NCBI GenBank assembly: GCA_019775845.1 | Contig: JADQAV010000024.1 | Span: 248,001-312,000 of the forward strand | DNA length: 64,000 nucleotides | From: Myrmaecium sp. VS I D KN 1 | Lineage: Eukaryota > Ascomycota > Dothideomycetes > Valsariales > Valsariaceae | Direction: 5' to 3' | Shown here: positions 54,484-64,000 of the stretch, piece after piece | How the letters are laid out: each line of letters opens with the position of its first letter | How positions within the stretch are numbered: position 1 is the stretch's first letter | Program-made: the position numbers and the translations under genes | The notes under the pieces: model-generated | The model's database searches: none | Seen by the model: only the letters and a program-made list of their open reading frames with translations | Told to the model about the DNA's origin: nothing

Positions 54484-56312
54484 TCACGCGCTCGTGCTGG
54501 CCCGGTGGCCCGGCGAGTGTTCCTTGCTCTTCTCCTTCTTGTGCTCCTTCTTCTTCTTCTTGTCCTCCTTGTGCTCCTTCTTCGCGGCGGCCTCGGCCAT
54601 GAGCTGCTCGAAGGCCATGAAGTCGCCTTCTTCCGAGGGGTCGCGTTCGGCCTGGGCAAGGTCATCCGTGTCAGCGGCCGGTCAATTGCTGGGGCTGGGA
54701 ATAGGGAATCGTAAGCGCAACAAAAACATACCTTGCCGCAAATCTCTCCGACGATCTGCATCGCCTTGGCCCGCTCGATGCGCTTCTCCAACGGCACCGA
54801 CTTGTCGTGCAGCACCTTGTCGCAGACGTCCCGCAGCACGCTCTGGATCTCGAACTTGGAGCCCCGCCACGCGGCGGCCAGGATCTTGCCCGTCACCTTC
54901 TTCTCGTACTCGGCCTTCTTCTCGTCCGTCCACTCCTCACCGCCCTTCTCCTCCAGCTTCGCCATCTCCTCCAGCGTCACCTGCGCGTCGATGGCGGAGC
55001 TGATGGTGTTCCAGGTCTCCTTGGCCAGGTTGCCCTTGTCCTTGAGCCGGCTGAAGAAGCCGGAGATGCCGAGGAACTTCTGCGACTTCAGGAAGGAGGT
55101 CGCCTTCGTGAGGTAGGTGTACCCGATCGCGTGCAGGATCTCGAGGCCGAACGACTCCATCTTCAGGTTCTCGACCTCCATCCTGATCTTCGCGCGGAAC
55201 GCCTCCTCCGCTTCCTTCGGGTGGCTCTTGTCCGCTTCGGTCAGCACGGAGAGCCGGTTGATCAGGTTTTCGGAGAGCTTGGCCACGCGCTCCTCGCGGA
55301 TTCGTTGGCGCTCCTGCTCGTAGGCCAAGAGCTCCTCCTTCTGCTCCTTCGTGATCTTCTGTTTCTTCTCCTTGGCGCGCAACTCCTTCTCCGCCTCGCT
55401 CATGCCGGCAGCTTCCATGCGCGCCTCCTCCTCGGACTTATCCATGATAGCAGGACGGATGGGTATGCCTCGGGTCCGAGGTGTGCTGGTGCCGGACGAG
55501 GTTCCAGCTTGTGGCGTAGAGGTGCCGCTCTCCGTCTTCTCCTCGCTGACTGTGGGTTGAGGTGCAGCGGCAGGTTCAGCTGGCTTTTCTTCGGTAGTAG
55601 CAGTGCCTGTGGTAGTGTCGGCACTGGTGGTGGCGGCATGATCCGTACTGGCCTCTGCTGCTGCCTGCGCCTCGGCTGCTGCAGCTTCCTCCTCTTCTTT
55701 CATCGTAATGTCCATTGTGCGCGTCAAATCCTTCATGAGTGAGATCTCGCCGATCCTAAGGATGCTGTCAACGGGAGCCCCGCAAGTGAATGAACGTGCC
55801 TTACCAGTCCTTGAAAGCTTCTCCACCAAAAATCATGGCGAAGAACTCCGCGGGATCCTCTGCGTAACCAAGACGTCAGTATCCGACCCTCTTTACAGCA
55901 CGTATGTTCCCTTACCGAAGCCCGAGTGAGGGACAGCTCCCTCCTTCCCAAACTCATCGTACTGTTTGCGCAGCGTCTCATCGCTCAGGACCTGATATGC
56001 TTCTCCAATCTGTCGTTCTCAAAAGTCAGCCAGAGAGTCGCGCCGGAGGCGGTGGTGGTGGTGGTAGGCCGTGTGCGGGGTTGGTTATCGTACCGCTTGA
56101 AACTTCTCGTGGGCGGTCTCGTCGCCAGGGTTCTTGTCTGGAGAGCAGCAGGATTAACAGATGCGGAGCTCAGAGGAGGATGTTTCTTCTTGCATACCGG
56201 GGTGCAGTTTGATTGCCAGTTTACGGTAGGCCTTCTTGATTTCGAGAGCGGAGGCGTCCGGCGACACGCCGAGGGCGTCGTAATAGGCCGTGTCCGCGAC
56301 CTTCTTGGGCAT
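54484..56312 (-). CDS. DnaJ (Hsp40) co-chaperone with DnaJ-X region, Caj1/Djp1-like
   Basis: J-domain protein that stimulates Hsp70 ATPase. Exons 56312..56198, 56137..56094, 56009..55916, 55859..55805, 55755..54732 and 54651..54484 give 499 aa. Seen: J domain at residues 6-70 ([57 protein letters not shown]), with the HPD motif split by intron 1 (HP plus one base / rest of D). After it, [20 protein letters not shown], an Ala/Thr/Pro/Glu linker, and a conserved helical DnaJ-X block ([60 protein letters not shown]). The tail is Lys-rich, ending [19 protein letters not shown]. There is no zinc-finger region, so it is class C-like. Yeast relatives Caj1 and Djp1 act at membranes and in peroxisomal import. 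Confidence 0.92.
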
Positions 56313-57096
56313 GGTGGACGGCGGGGAGGGCAGAATGAATGGGTATCAAAGAATACTGGATGACGGCGCGGGGGTTGTGTGAGCGGAAGAGCGATGCAGG
56401 TAAACAGAGGTGAGGCGGGTCAGAGGGGCCGTTCAGGTTGTTGTGCACAGTGCAGGGCTGTAGGGCTGTCCATGCGGGTCGCGATTATTTTGCAGAGCTC
56501 CGACCGAGCCGTTGGATGACATCAACCGGCTGGACGCTGGGCACTTGGCATCGTCCCTCTCATTCACATCTGTGACTGTACCTCAAAAATACTCAACCTC
56601 CACCACATAATTTACCATTTGGTCTACGCACCCATATACATCGTGGATGCCTGGGCGAAGATCATCTCCAGCTTAACTACGAGGTACTCCGGCCCATCAG
56701 CGAGTAACCTCTCCGGTCCCACTTCACTGACCAACTGTGAAGAAGATGACGATGATGATGACTTGGGTGTGCCGTCGCTGTGAATGAAACCAACCACTCT
56801 CACTCGGACCGCCCCAACATTACAATTCCTACGATTCGATTCACATTCACATGCAACAGCGTACGATACGTGAAACACTCTCGTTATCTAAGTTGGCCCT
56901 GCCCTGCAGGCAGCCTGACTTGTCACCTTCAGTTCTTCCGCTTCACAAAACTGTCGCCGTTCCATTCAAGTTCCCTTCAACATCCCCAGCGCCCTCGATT
57001 TTCGTTCGCCTAATTTATTCCCCTTTCTCTCCTTCGCCCCTTTGCTCTCAGTTTCTCCACTGATCCCCAGACTCGACTACGGCCATAATCGCGCTC
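56313..57096. promoter_or_regulatory. divergent promoter, DnaJ (-) / F-box-like (+)
   Basis: 784 bp between opposed starts. Includes a GATGATGATGATG run near 56748 and a C/T-rich leader before the plus-strand gene. I did not recognise heat-shock elements with confidence. Confidence 0.5.
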
Positions 57097-58749
57097 ATGG
57101 CGCAACCACCACCTCTCTTTCCTGGACTTCTTTCGTCGTCCAATCCAGCTACTCTATTGCAGCCTCCGGCCGATGCAACTGGGTCAGCGCAGACCACGTC
57201 TAATCCACCCCAGGTTCTCTATACGACTCCCACGACACACGCTGTCCATCCTATGTTCGCGCATCTGTCCACATCTTCGAACCCTGTAACCCAGCCCAAT
57301 GCGCATTGGTTGTTCTCTACGATGAACTCATCGTTGACTGCGGCCCTTCAGCAGCCGCCTTCCAACTTTCCTATGTCGGGATACTCCAATGGACCCCATA
57401 GCTCAAGCACCTTGCCGGCGGCCACTTGGTCAGGCAGCCTGGTCCTCCTGCCCGGTGAGCTGCGGAACAAGATTTATCGCTACCTGTTCGTGAAGCAGCC
57501 TCGGATTCGGCCGATCACGCGCATTGACGGCATTGCCTTGCTCGCAACATGTCGACTTGTGCATCGGGAAGCGAGCTCAATACTGTACAGTGAGAATGAA
57601 TTCGAACTCTCCATGACAGTCGACTCAACCGCGCCTCGCCTTGAAGTCCATGACGTTCGAAGCGTTTGGCCTCCGAAGAGATATCATCATCTCATCAATT
57701 CTTTCGCCCTGGAGGTTTCGTTTCGTTGTTCCCGCATTTGGCGCGACCGTCTGCCTCAGGTATTCCATGATCAGCTCCGAGACTTTCGCAAACTGTACGA
57801 CAAGTTATGGTCTGAAGGGCCCCAGGTGATCCTGCCTCCGCCCTTCTACACAATGAACTCCTACAACCCGCCGCGACACGTGCCCCCCTCCCTTCCTTTT
57901 ACCAAAATAACCCTGTCGATCTTAAACATGCCGACTCTTCCCTTTTCAGTCGGTTGCTCCCAGCTGGATTTCTTCAAACCTCTGGCCCGAGATAGTGGAA
58001 TTGTCGTCGAATGTCTGCCGCAGGAGTTCTCGACTTACCTCGAATTCTTCGTGTTGCGCCTCCTACCTTTGCCTTTGCCTGGCCTTCATGTCGCTAATGC
58101 TCTGCAGGAGGCTAACACAGAGCTCTACGTGGAGCTGGACAGGCAGCCGCTTGATCACCTCGCTGCCATTCTTGCGCCAAGGACGTGCACTAGGTCGACA
58201 CACCGCGCTTTTGACCCCAAGGAAGCTAGAAAAAACAAGGCGAAGCTCATGAAGCTTTACAGCAAGGCCGAAATCATTGAGGCGCTTCTAGAAGACAATA
58301 CCCTTCGTGTATCCGTTTCTTTCTGGGATCCCGAACTCCTCGACCAGCTAATCTTTTCCAACTGCCGTATCTTGAATCGCTACTGGGATCTGATCGACGA
58401 GGCGACGGCCAAGGATGATGCAGCGGAGACGCAAGTCCTCAGGATACGCATCCAGGAGAAGGACTTGGCGGCCGCGCGCAATCAGCTGAGGGAGAAAGAT
58501 GCGGACCTGGAGAAGAGGTACAAAGAGATTATTTGGCTCCGACAGCGGGTCAAGGACTCCGACCCGAGGTGCATCAGGACGCTCTTAGACGAGCGTGAAC
58601 GAGAGATCGAGAAACTTCGGGCGATGCTTGCCGACCGGGAGGAAGAGATCCAAGTGCAGAAAGGTAGGGTCAAGCTCTACGAAGAGCTGATGGAGGAACA
58701 GCAGCAGGACATCGGACGAGCTGCGAGCCGTGGGTGCAGTGCCTTGTAA
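57097..58749 (+). CDS. F-box-like protein with C-terminal coiled coil
   Basis: Single exon, 550 aa. Seen: Pro/Ser/Thr-rich N-terminus of about 115 residues, then VLLPGELRNKIYRYLF and GIALLATCRLVHREASSILY, the LPxELRxxIYxxxF...LLxxCRxIxxEAxxxLY pattern of the large fungal F-box-like/2EXR-type family. The middle is unremarkable. The last 150 residues are strongly charged and heptad-like (VLRIRIQEKDLAAARNQLRE, LREKDADLEKRYKEI, REREIEKLRAMLADREEEIQ), a coiled coil likely to mediate dimerisation or partner binding. F-box-like proteins may recruit targets to SCF ubiquitin ligases, but many fungal members are uncharacterised and no partner is suggested here. Confidence 0.85.
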   Translation: MAQPPPLFPGLLSSSNPATLLQPPADATGSAQTTSNPPQVLYTTPTTHAVHPMFAHLSTSSNPVTQPNAHWLFSTMNSSLTAALQQPPSNFPMSGYSNGPHSSSTLPAATWSGSLVLLPGELRNKIYRYLFVKQPRIRPITRIDGIALLATCRLVHREASSILYSENEFELSMTVDSTAPRLEVHDVRSVWPPKRYHHLINSFALEVSFRCSRIWRDRLPQVFHDQLRDFRKLYDKLWSEGPQVILPPPFYTMNSYNPPRHVPPSLPFTKITLSILNMPTLPFSVGCSQLDFFKPLARDSGIVVECLPQEFSTYLEFFVLRLLPLPLPGLHVANALQEANTELYVELDRQPLDHLAAILAPRTCTRSTHRAFDPKEARKNKAKLMKLYSKAEIIEALLEDNTLRVSVSFWDPELLDQLIFSNCRILNRYWDLIDEATAKDDAAETQVLRIRIQEKDLAAARNQLREKDADLEKRYKEIIWLRQRVKDSDPRCIRTLLDEREREIEKLRAMLADREEEIQVQKGRVKLYEELMEEQQQDIGRAASRGCSAL

Positions 58750-58879
58750 GTGGCGACATTTTGGACATCGATGGCAAGAGTCGGGATGGAGCAGGTAGGT
58801 GGTGAATCTCTTGTTTCTTGAAGCCGATTCCCAGATAGCACGGAGAGAGAGGTAATTCAATTCCATTCACACGGTTCTT

Positions 58880-59161
58880 ATGGATCCCAAAATGCATCCA
58901 AGCTTCACTGTCCCGGAACGCCTCGACATTGTGCAAATGAAAACGATGCTACGTGACCTTGAAGACATGACCCATCGTGCTACTACGGAGAACGGAGACT
59001 TCCAAATTCCAACGGAGAATTCACTCCGCGTGAAACGGGTTTACCTCATGCTCGAATGGGTAAGGCACGCTCAGCGGTCGCAGAGCAGCAAATGGGAAGA
59101 ATGGATTGGCGCAAATAGTCAGGGTCCAAGGGTAACTCCAGACGGCGCTAAGCCCGAATGA
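58880..59161 (+). CDS. possible small protein, 93 aa, hypothetical
   Basis: A 93-codon frame with an ATG at 58880, in the gap between the F-box-like gene and ERG9. The translation is mixed and charged (RLDIVQMKTMLRDLEDMTHR, RVKRVYLMLEWVRHAQRSQS), with good amino-acid balance and little low complexity, unlike most shadow frames here. No domain recognised. It might be a real small gene or a chance frame in the 3' UTR of its neighbour. Confidence 0.3.
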   Translation: MDPKMHPSFTVPERLDIVQMKTMLRDLEDMTHRATTENGDFQIPTENSLRVKRVYLMLEWVRHAQRSQSSKWEEWIGANSQGPRVTPDGAKPE

Positions 59162-59495
59162 AACGCGGAGAGACGGCGGTGGGCTTGAAATTATTTAGAT
59201 TACTTACCTACTCCTACTTACCGACCGGAATTCCCACCCTGCCCGCATCCTGACCACTTGGAACACCTCATGGGTGCGACCAAGGTATAAGATCCAGTCG
59301 AGCACTTCTTCCTTCGCTACCCTCAGTGCCTCCCCTTCCTCTGGACTTTCCCTTCTCCACCCGCTGTATCCTTCCCCGAAAGCCCGCAATTGTGCTCTGC
59401 CAGTGGACTGTCGACCTCCCCTTTCGTCGCCGCAACGTCCCCCGCAAAACACCAACTCCCTACTCCGCGTTTTCACAACCCTCCCGCCGTTCACC
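59162..59495. promoter_or_regulatory. ERG9 promoter and 5' UTR
   Basis: About 330 bp before the squalene synthase start, pyrimidine-rich in the last 150 bp. No sterol-response element was identified by eye. Confidence 0.5.
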
Positions 59496-61169
59496 ATGCC
59501 GAAGGCTTCAGACATCGTCTACTACATGTTCCACATGCAGGAACTGCGGAGCATCATCCAATGGTTAGTGTACAGTCGCGTTCTTCCAGCAACGTAGCCC
59601 GCGGTTTATCAGGCCACCTCATCCCCTCGCTCATCTTTGCTGACCGCGAATGCTTCAACGCCGATAGGAAAACATGGCACACTCCGGTACACGAGCGCGA
59701 TGAGTCGAAAGAGCCTCACTCCCTCCGGATGTGCTTCGTCTACCTCGACATGACGAGCCGTAGCTTCGCCGCCGTGATCAAGGAGCTGCACCCGGAGCTG
59801 CTGGTGCCGGTGTGCATCTTCTACCTCGTGCTCCGCGGGCTCGACACCATCGAGGACGACATGACGCTTCCGCTGGAGAAAAAGGAACCCCTGCTCCGCA
59901 ACTTCCAGGACGTGTTGGACAAGGATGGCTGGACATTCACGGAGAACGGACCGGACGAGAAAGACCGCGAGTTGCTGGTCAACTTCAACTACGTAATCGA
60001 GGAGTTCAAGAAGTTGAAGCCCGCGTACCGCGAGATCATTGTGGACATTACGAAGAAGATGGGCAATGGGATGGCGGATTATGCGAACAACGCGGAACAC
60101 AACATCAACGGGGTTAACACGATCAAGGATTACGAGCTGTACTGCCACTACGTGGCGGGGCTTGTCGGCGAGGGCTGCACGCGCCTGTTCGTTGAGAGCG
60201 GACTGGCGAACCCGGCGCTGCTTCAACGGCCCGAGCTGATGGAGTCGATGGGTCAGTTCCTGCAGCAGGTCAACATCATTCGGGATATCCGCGAGGATCT
60301 GGAGGATAAGCGCCGCTTTTGGCCTAAGGAGGTTTGGTCCAAGTATGTGGACCGCTTCGAGGAGCTGTGCGACCCGGCCAACAAGGAGAAGGCCATGCAG
60401 TGCAGTTCGGAAATGGTGCTCCTTGCGCTCAACCGCGCGGATGAGTGTTTGTTCTATCTGGCCGGCTTGAAGGAGCAGAGCGTGTTCAACTTCTGCGCCA
60501 TCCCCCAGACCATGGCGATTGCCACGCTGGAGAAGTGCTTTCGAAACCCGGACCTCTTCCAGAAGAACGTCAAGATCACCAAGGGCGAGGCGTGCCGGCT
60601 GATGATGCAGTCGACGCAGAACCTCCAGCTGGTGTGCGACGCATTCCGCGAGTTCGCGCGCAAGATTCACCAGCGGAACGAGCCGACCGATCCGAACTTT
60701 TTGAAGATCAGCATTGCGTGTGGCAAGGTATGGCCGTTCTTATCACCCCTTGGCTTTCGTGCATGAACTGACCTTGTGCGCCTTGTGATCAGATCGAATC
60801 CTTCATCGAGTCCATCTTCCCCTCACAGAAGCCGCCGTCGGCACCGAAGAAGAAGACGGAGCTGGAGCTCAAGGAGGAGGAGGACTCTAGGCTGGACATG
60901 GTGTACATGCTCATCGCCGTTGTGGTGACGGTGATGGTGATCACCGGTGCCATGGTACGTTACCTTACCACTTTCTCTCTTCCTGTCTTTCCAGTCACCC
61001 TTGCTGACCAAGTTCCCTCAACCAGCTGGCGGTCGCGTGGTTCATGGGCGCGCGCTTCGACGTTGCGTGGGACCAGCTGAAGAAGGGCATCTTCAGCAAG
61101 ACGGGCGCTGGCACGGAGTCGACGAGACAGATTGTGGAGCAGTACGACGCGGCGCGGAGGGAGTTGTAA
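59496..61169 (+). CDS. ERG9: squalene synthase
   Basis: Joins two farnesyl diphosphates through presqualene diphosphate to squalene, the committed step to ergosterol; ER membrane. Exons 59496..59563, 59668..60727, 60793..60954, 61026..61169 give 477 aa. Seen: [20 protein letters not shown] across intron 1, [20 protein letters not shown] (first Asp-rich motif), [57 protein letters not shown] (second Asp-rich motif), [20 protein letters not shown], and a C-terminal hydrophobic anchor [20 protein letters not shown], continuing LAVAWFMG across intron 3. Length is standard for fungal enzymes. Start chosen at [13 protein letters not shown], which leads straight into the conserved N-terminus. All catalytic motifs are intact. 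Confidence 0.96.
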
Positions 61170-61618
61170 TCTGTGTGCGTGTCGGTTGCGCTGCTGATAT
61201 CCCGCGTAGAAAAAGGATGGAATGTGTGCCGAGTCTGGCGGGCTTTGGTGATGATGAGATGCTGGACTTTTCTCTTTTCTTCTCTCTTCTGATTGTAATT
61301 TCTCTTCCTTGCGCTACTACACAAGGGAGCTTCTTTGCTCGGTGGTTGAGGCAGGGATATGACGGATGATGGATGATGGATGTGAATGATGGGCTGATGG
61401 GCTGGTAAGTATATACGATAACCCATGTATATGTAATGTTCAATGGCCGGGTTACTCTTTCCGATCACCCACACTCTCGTGCGCATCCATACCCCCGTGC
61501 TCCCTTCTAAGCAGTTGATGATGTACAGGAGGAGTACCGCACCTTTCAAGCGCTGGGAACAACCATTGTTGCCCCTTATTAACACCAAGGATTTTGATAC
61601 GTTCATCAATCATCACAT
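61170..61618. other. ERG9 3' flank up to tRNA gene
   Basis: No gene seen. GATGGATGATGGATG-type repeats near 61362-61400. Confidence 0.55.
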
Positions 61619-61719
61619 GGTGAGATGGCCGAGTTGGTTATGGCGCCAGGTTAAGGTTCACCTTAGCATCTGATATCCTGGTGGGGAAACCCGCGCGAGT
61701 TCGAGTCTCGTTCTCATCA
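61619..61719 (+). tRNA. tRNA-Leu (anticodon AAG) with 19-nt intron
   Basis: Acceptor stem GGTGAGA (61619-61625) pairs with TCTCATC (61712-61718) with one G-U; discriminator A at 61719. Box A is TGGCCGAGTTGG from 61626, box B GAGTTCGAGTCTC in the T arm. Anticodon stem CCAGG (61646-61650) pairs with CCTGG (61677-61681). The loop reads TTAAGG, giving anticodon AAG at 61653-61655, then an intron at about 61657-61675 one base 3' of the anticodon, the canonical nuclear position. A long variable arm GGGGAAACCC is typical of class II tRNA-Leu. The mature form is about 82 nt before CCA addition. Confidence 0.92.
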
Positions 61720-62158
61720 TCATTTCTTTTTGCTTCTTATCCTCCTTCTCCTGTCGTCGCTTCCTACGTGCTCTTTCCGAGGGCTTGGGGAGAAGACATT
61801 TCTTTTTTTCTTTTCTTCTTACTCTTATGAATTCCGTGATTCGTCCTACTTTAGATGAAATCGCTCTGTTACCGCCGCTTCGTTTCATCGAGTTTCAGCG
61901 GGGTCGGGCTGCCTGAGGTGGGAAGCGAGCGCCAAGACGTGTCAAAACGGGCAAACGGGGTGGTTGCGCTTGCGGCTGGTGGGCTGCATCATTTTCTGTT
62001 GCCTGTCCATCCTCTCTCGCACTCGCCTCTTTCCTTCCCTCTCCTCCTCACCAACGCGTCCTGCTGCTGCTTCCTTCCTGGACATCCGCCAGCCTGTCAC
62101 CTGCTCTCTTCAGTGCAACGCAAACACTTGCCGACCTTCCCTCCACCACATCCCACCG

Positions 62159-62189
<31 letters not shown>

Positions 62190-62291
62190 TCATCCACCGC
62201 ATCTCCTCTTCGCATAGCCGCACCACCTACCACCCCACGTCCGCCGACATTTCTTGAGTCACGACCGCTCGTAGACATCGCCGCCGACACC
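61720..62291. promoter_or_regulatory. eIF4E promoter and 5' UTR with (CT)n tract
   Basis: Starts with T-rich sequence after the tRNA that likely serves as its Pol III terminator (TTTCTTTTT near 61724). Ends in a C/T-rich leader with a pure (TC)n run at 62162-62189. Confidence 0.6.
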
Positions 62292-63206
62292 ATGGCTGAC
62301 GTCGCTTCTCCTCCCGCGAACCCCCAGGAACCCGTTCCTCTCGACACCATCCCCATCTCCCCCGATGGCGACAAGCCGAACGGCACCTCCGCCGAGAAGA
62401 CCTCCAGCGCGGACCACGCCGACTCCCAGCCCATCACCGTCTTCCACGACCCCAACAACTTCAACGTCAAGCATCCGCTCATGAACTCCTGGACTCTGTG
62501 GTTCACCAAGCCTACGGGCGGCAAGGTATGAGCTTCACGCGATCTTTTCCGTGCGGGCGACGGACAGTTTGCTAACGCGGAAGCTAGGGTGACAACTGGA
62601 ACGATCTCTTGAAGGAAGTCATCAGCTTCGACTCCGTGGAGGAGTTCTGGGGCATCTACGTAAGTTCTGTGATTCTGAGCACATGACGATTCAATTGCTG
62701 ACGGCCGCTTCCTTCAGAACAACATCACCCCCGTTTCCGAACTTGCCCTCAAGTCCGATTACCACTTGTTCAAGAAGGGCGTCCGTCCGGAGTGGGAAGA
62801 CCCCCAGAACAAGCACGGTGGCAAGTGGGCGTTCCAGTTCAAGGAGAAGAAGGCCATCAACATCGATGCGCTGTGGCTGCACGTCATGCTCGCCGCCATT
62901 GGCGAGACCCTTGAGGACGAAGGCGATGGCGAGGTCATGGGTGTCGTCGTGAACGTGCGCAAGGGTTTCTACCGTATCGGTCTCTGGACGCGCACCGTCG
63001 GCAAGCCCCTCCCTGGCGGCGGCGACGGCAACAACGCCGGCGGCAAGGGTCGCAGCTTCGAGCAGGGCAAGGAGGTGCTCCTCAAGATCGGCAAGCGGTT
63101 CAAGGAGGCCCTCGGGCTCAAGGAGAATGAGATGGTGGAGTTCAGCGGCCACACGGAGTCGGCGCATTCGGGTAGCACTCGGGCCAGGGCCAAGTTCACC
63201 GCGTAA
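62292..63206 (+). CDS. eIF4E: translation initiation factor eIF4E (cap-binding protein)
   Basis: Binds the mRNA 5' cap and recruits eIF4G for initiation. Exons 62292..62525, 62588..62659, 62718..63206 give 264 aa. Seen: a Pro/Ser-rich N-terminal extension of about 55 residues, then HPLMNSWTLWFTKPTGGKGD across intron 1, DNWNDLLKEVISFDSVEEFW (eIF4G-binding VxxFW region), HLFKKGVRPEWEDPQNKHGG (cap-stacking Trp), GKWAFQF, LWLHVMLAAIGE, GVVVNVRKGFYRIGLWTRT (phosphate-binding basic strand). Odd: a Gly/Asn-rich insert PGGGDGNNAGGKGRS sits in the loop after WTRT, and the C-terminus runs to HTESAHSGSTRARAKFTA. Start context ACACCATGG is strong. Identity is certain. Confidence 0.97.
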
Positions 63207-64000
63207 AAGTGATGGGCTCTTGTCCTGACGTGATCTTTCTTTTCTGGCAGATCTTCAAAAGTCCCGCTATAGCCACCGTGATGTGCTGAGGTCGGTGACC
63301 ATCGCCGTTCGATCCCCGGTTCCGACGGTTTCTGTGTGCGCCTTTCCACGTCTCCCGGGTCGAAGCGGAGCTTGCGAAGCGTCCAGCCTTTAGATAAACG
63401 TCTTCTTCTTCGCCCGCTTGTCGTAGCGGGGTCTCTTCTCTTTATGCTTCACGGCGCATGTTTTATCTCCCTTCTCATCACATTTTCCTTTTTCTTTCTT
63501 TTTGCGAACATCGAAGGGGAGGTTGAACCAGTGGCCCTCCCTGTTCGCTCTCGGGGACGGAGTGACGGAACGCGACAAGATACTCACGGGTAATGACCTC
63601 TTTTTTTTTTTTTCTCCCCTTTTCTTTCAAAGCTCTTCAACATCTTCTTTGTGGTAGCCAAGGTTATGGATCGGGAGTTTCACGCCATTTTCGCGCGAAG
63701 GGAGAAAAGAGGCGGAGGTTTCACTGCGGACGGATGGAAAAAAGCTACGAGCGTGGCATGTTGATGGTTTTCTTTTTCTTTCTTCTTTTCTCTTTCTTGG
63801 TCTTTCTGTTTTCCATCTTATCTTACTTTGCTCCTGAGGATAAGAGATATGGATACGTATTACTGGTCTGGCTTCTGTTTCGGAGACTTGGCCAGGGAAA
63901 AGGTAGTTGAATGGAGATTTCTTCTATTCAAGAGTCTCGTAGCTTTTTTGTGAGGTTGTGATAGAGTGGTGGCGTTGGAATGGATTGCATTGCACGTGGA
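63207..64000. other. eIF4E 3' flank to window end
   Basis: No gene recognised. T-rich runs at 63601-63612 and 63765-63810. A TTCGATCCCC string near 63308 resembles a tRNA box B but has no matching stems. Confidence 0.55.

Noticed and set aside
63250-63330. tRNA-like TTCGATCCCC box B string
   Set aside because: No box A at the right distance, and the bases around the loop do not form a five-pair T stem or an acceptor stem.

Overview
The window is nuclear DNA of a filamentous ascomycete (Pezizomycotina). Genes are GC-rich and broken by short GT-AG introns of about 45-110 bp. Two proteins carry fungal Zn(II)2Cys6 DNA-binding domains. One 6.5 kb block has the AT-rich, CpA/TpG-depleted signature of repeat-induced point mutation (RIP), a process of this group. 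The class cannot be fixed by reading alone.

Layout. 0-7.6 kb: nicotinate phosphoribosyltransferase (3' end cut by the window edge), an ACSF3-type malonyl-CoA synthetase, a BolA-like protein and a GPR1/FUN34/YaaH acetate-type transporter. 7.6-14.5 kb: a gene-free stretch of nearly 7 kb with simple repeats and a GC-rich internally repetitive patch. 14.5-28.4 kb: secreted acid phosphatase, a divergent membrane-anchored multicopper oxidase, a WD40-like protein with acidic tail and coiled coil, a nucleotide-sugar/triose-phosphate-type transporter, and a small secreted protein. 29.8-31.2 kb: a PIN-domain protein that looks like the NMD factor Nmd4. 31.6-38.1 kb: the RIP-ruined repeat, probably a Copia-type LTR element on the minus strand. 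38.5-48.4 kb: TRAX/translin-family protein and PIG-M GPI mannosyltransferase on a shared divergent promoter, then a Zn2Cys6 regulator, a DHA1-type MFS exporter and a second Zn2Cys6 regulator, all on the minus strand. 48.4-51.7 kb: gene-poor. 51.7-63.2 kb: a single-pass mucin-like surface protein, a DnaJ co-chaperone, an F-box-like protein, squalene synthase (ERG9), an intron-bearing tRNA-Leu(AAG) and eIF4E.

Most genes are housekeeping: NAD salvage, malonyl-CoA activation, Fe-S/redox, sterol and GPI synthesis, translation and RNA decay. Accessory character is concentrated around the RIP block, the TF-MFS-TF trio and the multicopper oxidase. Exon joins were worked out by hand from frame continuity, splice consensus and protein-family expectation; every intron-containing coding length given sums to an open frame. 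I found no CRISPR, IS element or rRNA.
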